From positions 29,744-93,743 of the forward strand of contig JBCBVV010000023.1 of assembly GCA_039817415.1 (NCBI GenBank): 64,000 nucleotides of DNA. The letters are read 5' to 3'. The notes beneath the pieces are model-generated. The model saw only the letters and a list, made by a program, of their open reading frames with translations. It searched no databases and was not told the origin of the DNA. The translations under genes were made by a program, and so were the position numbers. Positions 63,094-64,000 of the stretch are shown in pieces; position 1 is the stretch's first letter; every line of letters starts with the position of its first letter. The DNA is from JALEFZ01 sp039817415 (GTDB lineage Bacteria > Bacteroidota > Bacteroidia > J057).

Positions 63094-63129
63094 AGTAAAA
63101 AAAAATGGACTGTCGGTTAAACAGTCCAT
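63094..63129 (-). terminator. Intrinsic terminator after the phosphatase gene
   Basis: ATGGACTGT and ACAGTCCAT form a 9-base-pair stem with a 7-base loop. On the minus strand a TTTTTTTTT run follows. Confidence 0.9.
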
Positions 63130-63158
63130 CTGGTTAATATATACTACTTTCGTTACGG

Positions 63159-63725
63159 TCAATTAAAGGCAGCCTCTAGAGATGATAGAAAGCTTCTTCT
63201 TCTTCGGCTGGGTGCTTTCCCTTTTTTCTCTGCGATTCTTCTTCTTTCCACTTCTACCACCCAGTCATATTGGCTCGGTTGATCGGGAACCCTTGTCTTA
63301 CGGGCTTTCTTGATTTGTTGGAAGGCACGTTTAGGAGAAATTCCAAGCCAAACCATGATGGCAGCTACTATCATGGGAGATCGTCCTATGCTTTTACGAC
63401 AATGGACAACCACGTTTTTTCCTTTTCTCACCTCTTCTGCCAATTCTTTGACCAGCGAAAAGGTATGCTCGAAATTTTCAGGGATGTCCCTATCTGGTAT
63501 AGGATGATGGATGAAGGCAAGTCCCGCATCACCTGCGGCTTCACCCTCTTGTTCTAATCCAAGTTCGTGGATTTCGGTGTCTTCAATAACGGATACAAGA
63601 ATATCTGCTCCTTTTCGTTTGACAACGTCGAGCTCAATTCCCAGAAACTTTGGTCCAGAGGGTCTTACCATGACACCTAGCTTTCCACGAAAGGAGGCGT
63701 CAATCCAAAAAATACCAGCGTACAT
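63159..63725 (-). CDS. Dual-specificity protein phosphatase
   Basis: The 188-residue protein has the P-loop VVHCRKSIGRSPMIV with catalytic Cys109 and Arg115, and the acidic loop HHPIPDRD (Asp78 or Asp80 as general acid). This is the dual-specificity/tyrosine phosphatase core. The N-terminus (MYAGIFWID) is short, and the C-terminus is basic (RRRRSFLSS). It acts on phosphorylated Ser/Thr/Tyr proteins or on small phosphates. It is at the window end with its own terminator. Confidence 0.9.
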   Translation of the reverse strand: MYAGIFWIDASFRGKLGVMVRPSGPKFLGIELDVVKRKGADILVSVIEDTEIHELGLEQEGEAAGDAGLAFIHHPIPDRDIPENFEHTFSLVKELAEEVRKGKNVVVHCRKSIGRSPMIVAAIMVWLGISPKRAFQQIKKARKTRVPDQPSQYDWVVEVERRRIAEKKGKAPSRRRRSFLSSLEAAFN

Positions 63726-64000
63726 ATTTTTTGCCTATTAAGGAGAAATCCCTAAAAAATAATTGATTTAAAAGGTACGATTTAAGTCTTGGTAGTCCAA
63801 TGGGTAACCTAAATTATACAGAAATAATAAAGAACCCATTCATTAGAATATATACAAATATAGATGAAATAACACAAGGAATAAATTGAATTTCGTTCTA
63901 ACTATTGCGAAGAAATTTTGGAAAAAGCGAATAATTAAAAAGTAAGTCAAACATGGGTAATACTAGCGTAATTTTATTGCCCATTAACTCCTTGTGCCAT

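Noticed and set aside
1..64000. tRNA, rRNA and CRISPR arrays
   Set aside because: No stretch shows the cloverleaf or rRNA conserved blocks, and no regularly spaced repeats of CRISPR type were seen on reading; a dedicated search could not be run.

Overview
The window looks like an ordinary chromosomal segment of a free-living Bacteroidota bacterium, probably a Saprospiria- or Cytophagia-type lineage. The evidence is the T9SS C-terminal sorting domains on secreted proteins, many Bacteroidota-specific families (HYC_CC_PP, head GIN, DUF5686, DUF6503, DUF4348, PD40-OmpA), weak ribosome binding sites, and one good TTTG-N19-TAnnTTTG promoter. No rRNA, tRNA, CRISPR array, phage or intact insertion sequence was found.

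Layout. 0-4.5 kb: a partial secreted protein, an HYC_CC_PP protein, an anchored surface protein, thrS and a head-GIN protein. 4.5-12.6 kb: a heme-uptake operon (HmuY-like T9SS hemophore, HmuT lipoprotein, HmuU permease, a fused HmuV ATPase-HmuS heme-handling protein, a small Cys-containing protein, a TonB-dependent receptor). It sits behind a consensus promoter and a cluster of TTAGG/CCTAA palindromes and closes with a strong terminator. 12.6-20 kb: a ring-cleaving dioxygenase, a TerB-like protein, a BioD-like P-loop protein, the nadD-pssA-purS row, and an HD protein joined to what looks like a dead P-loop kinase domain. 20-23.3 kb: a PD40/OmpA envelope protein and a pseudogene with two in-frame stops. 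23.4-31.2 kb: a tightly overlapping minus-strand cluster SWIM, DUF5691, MoxR AAA+, DUF5682, VWA and GNAT. 31.5-38.5 kb: a small membrane protein, a 1621-residue DUF3686/AAA+ ATPase and a membrane pentapeptide-repeat protein.

38.8-51.7 kb is rich in secreted and envelope proteins: DUF5686, DUF4348, a Tat-exported DinB protein, DUF1080, a vanadium-haloperoxidase-like T9SS protein, a lytic transglycosylase, an AraC fragment and a kinase-like protein. 51.7-64 kb holds a DUF2207-like membrane protein, mgsA, a DUF6503 lipoprotein, an ADP-ribosylglycohydrolase lipoprotein, a frameshifted coiled-coil gene, a DUF2147 protein, a PIF1-like helicase, a LuxE-like acyl-activating protein, a BchI/MoxR-like AAA+ protein without a VWA partner and a dual-specificity phosphatase.

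The two units that read as working systems are the heme operon, which runs from surface capture through the outer and inner membranes to cytoplasmic heme handling, and the AAA+/VWA/SWIM cluster with the giant AAA+ protein next to it. The second is the best candidate for an incompletely described NTP-dependent system. All family assignments were made by reading motifs, without database searches.
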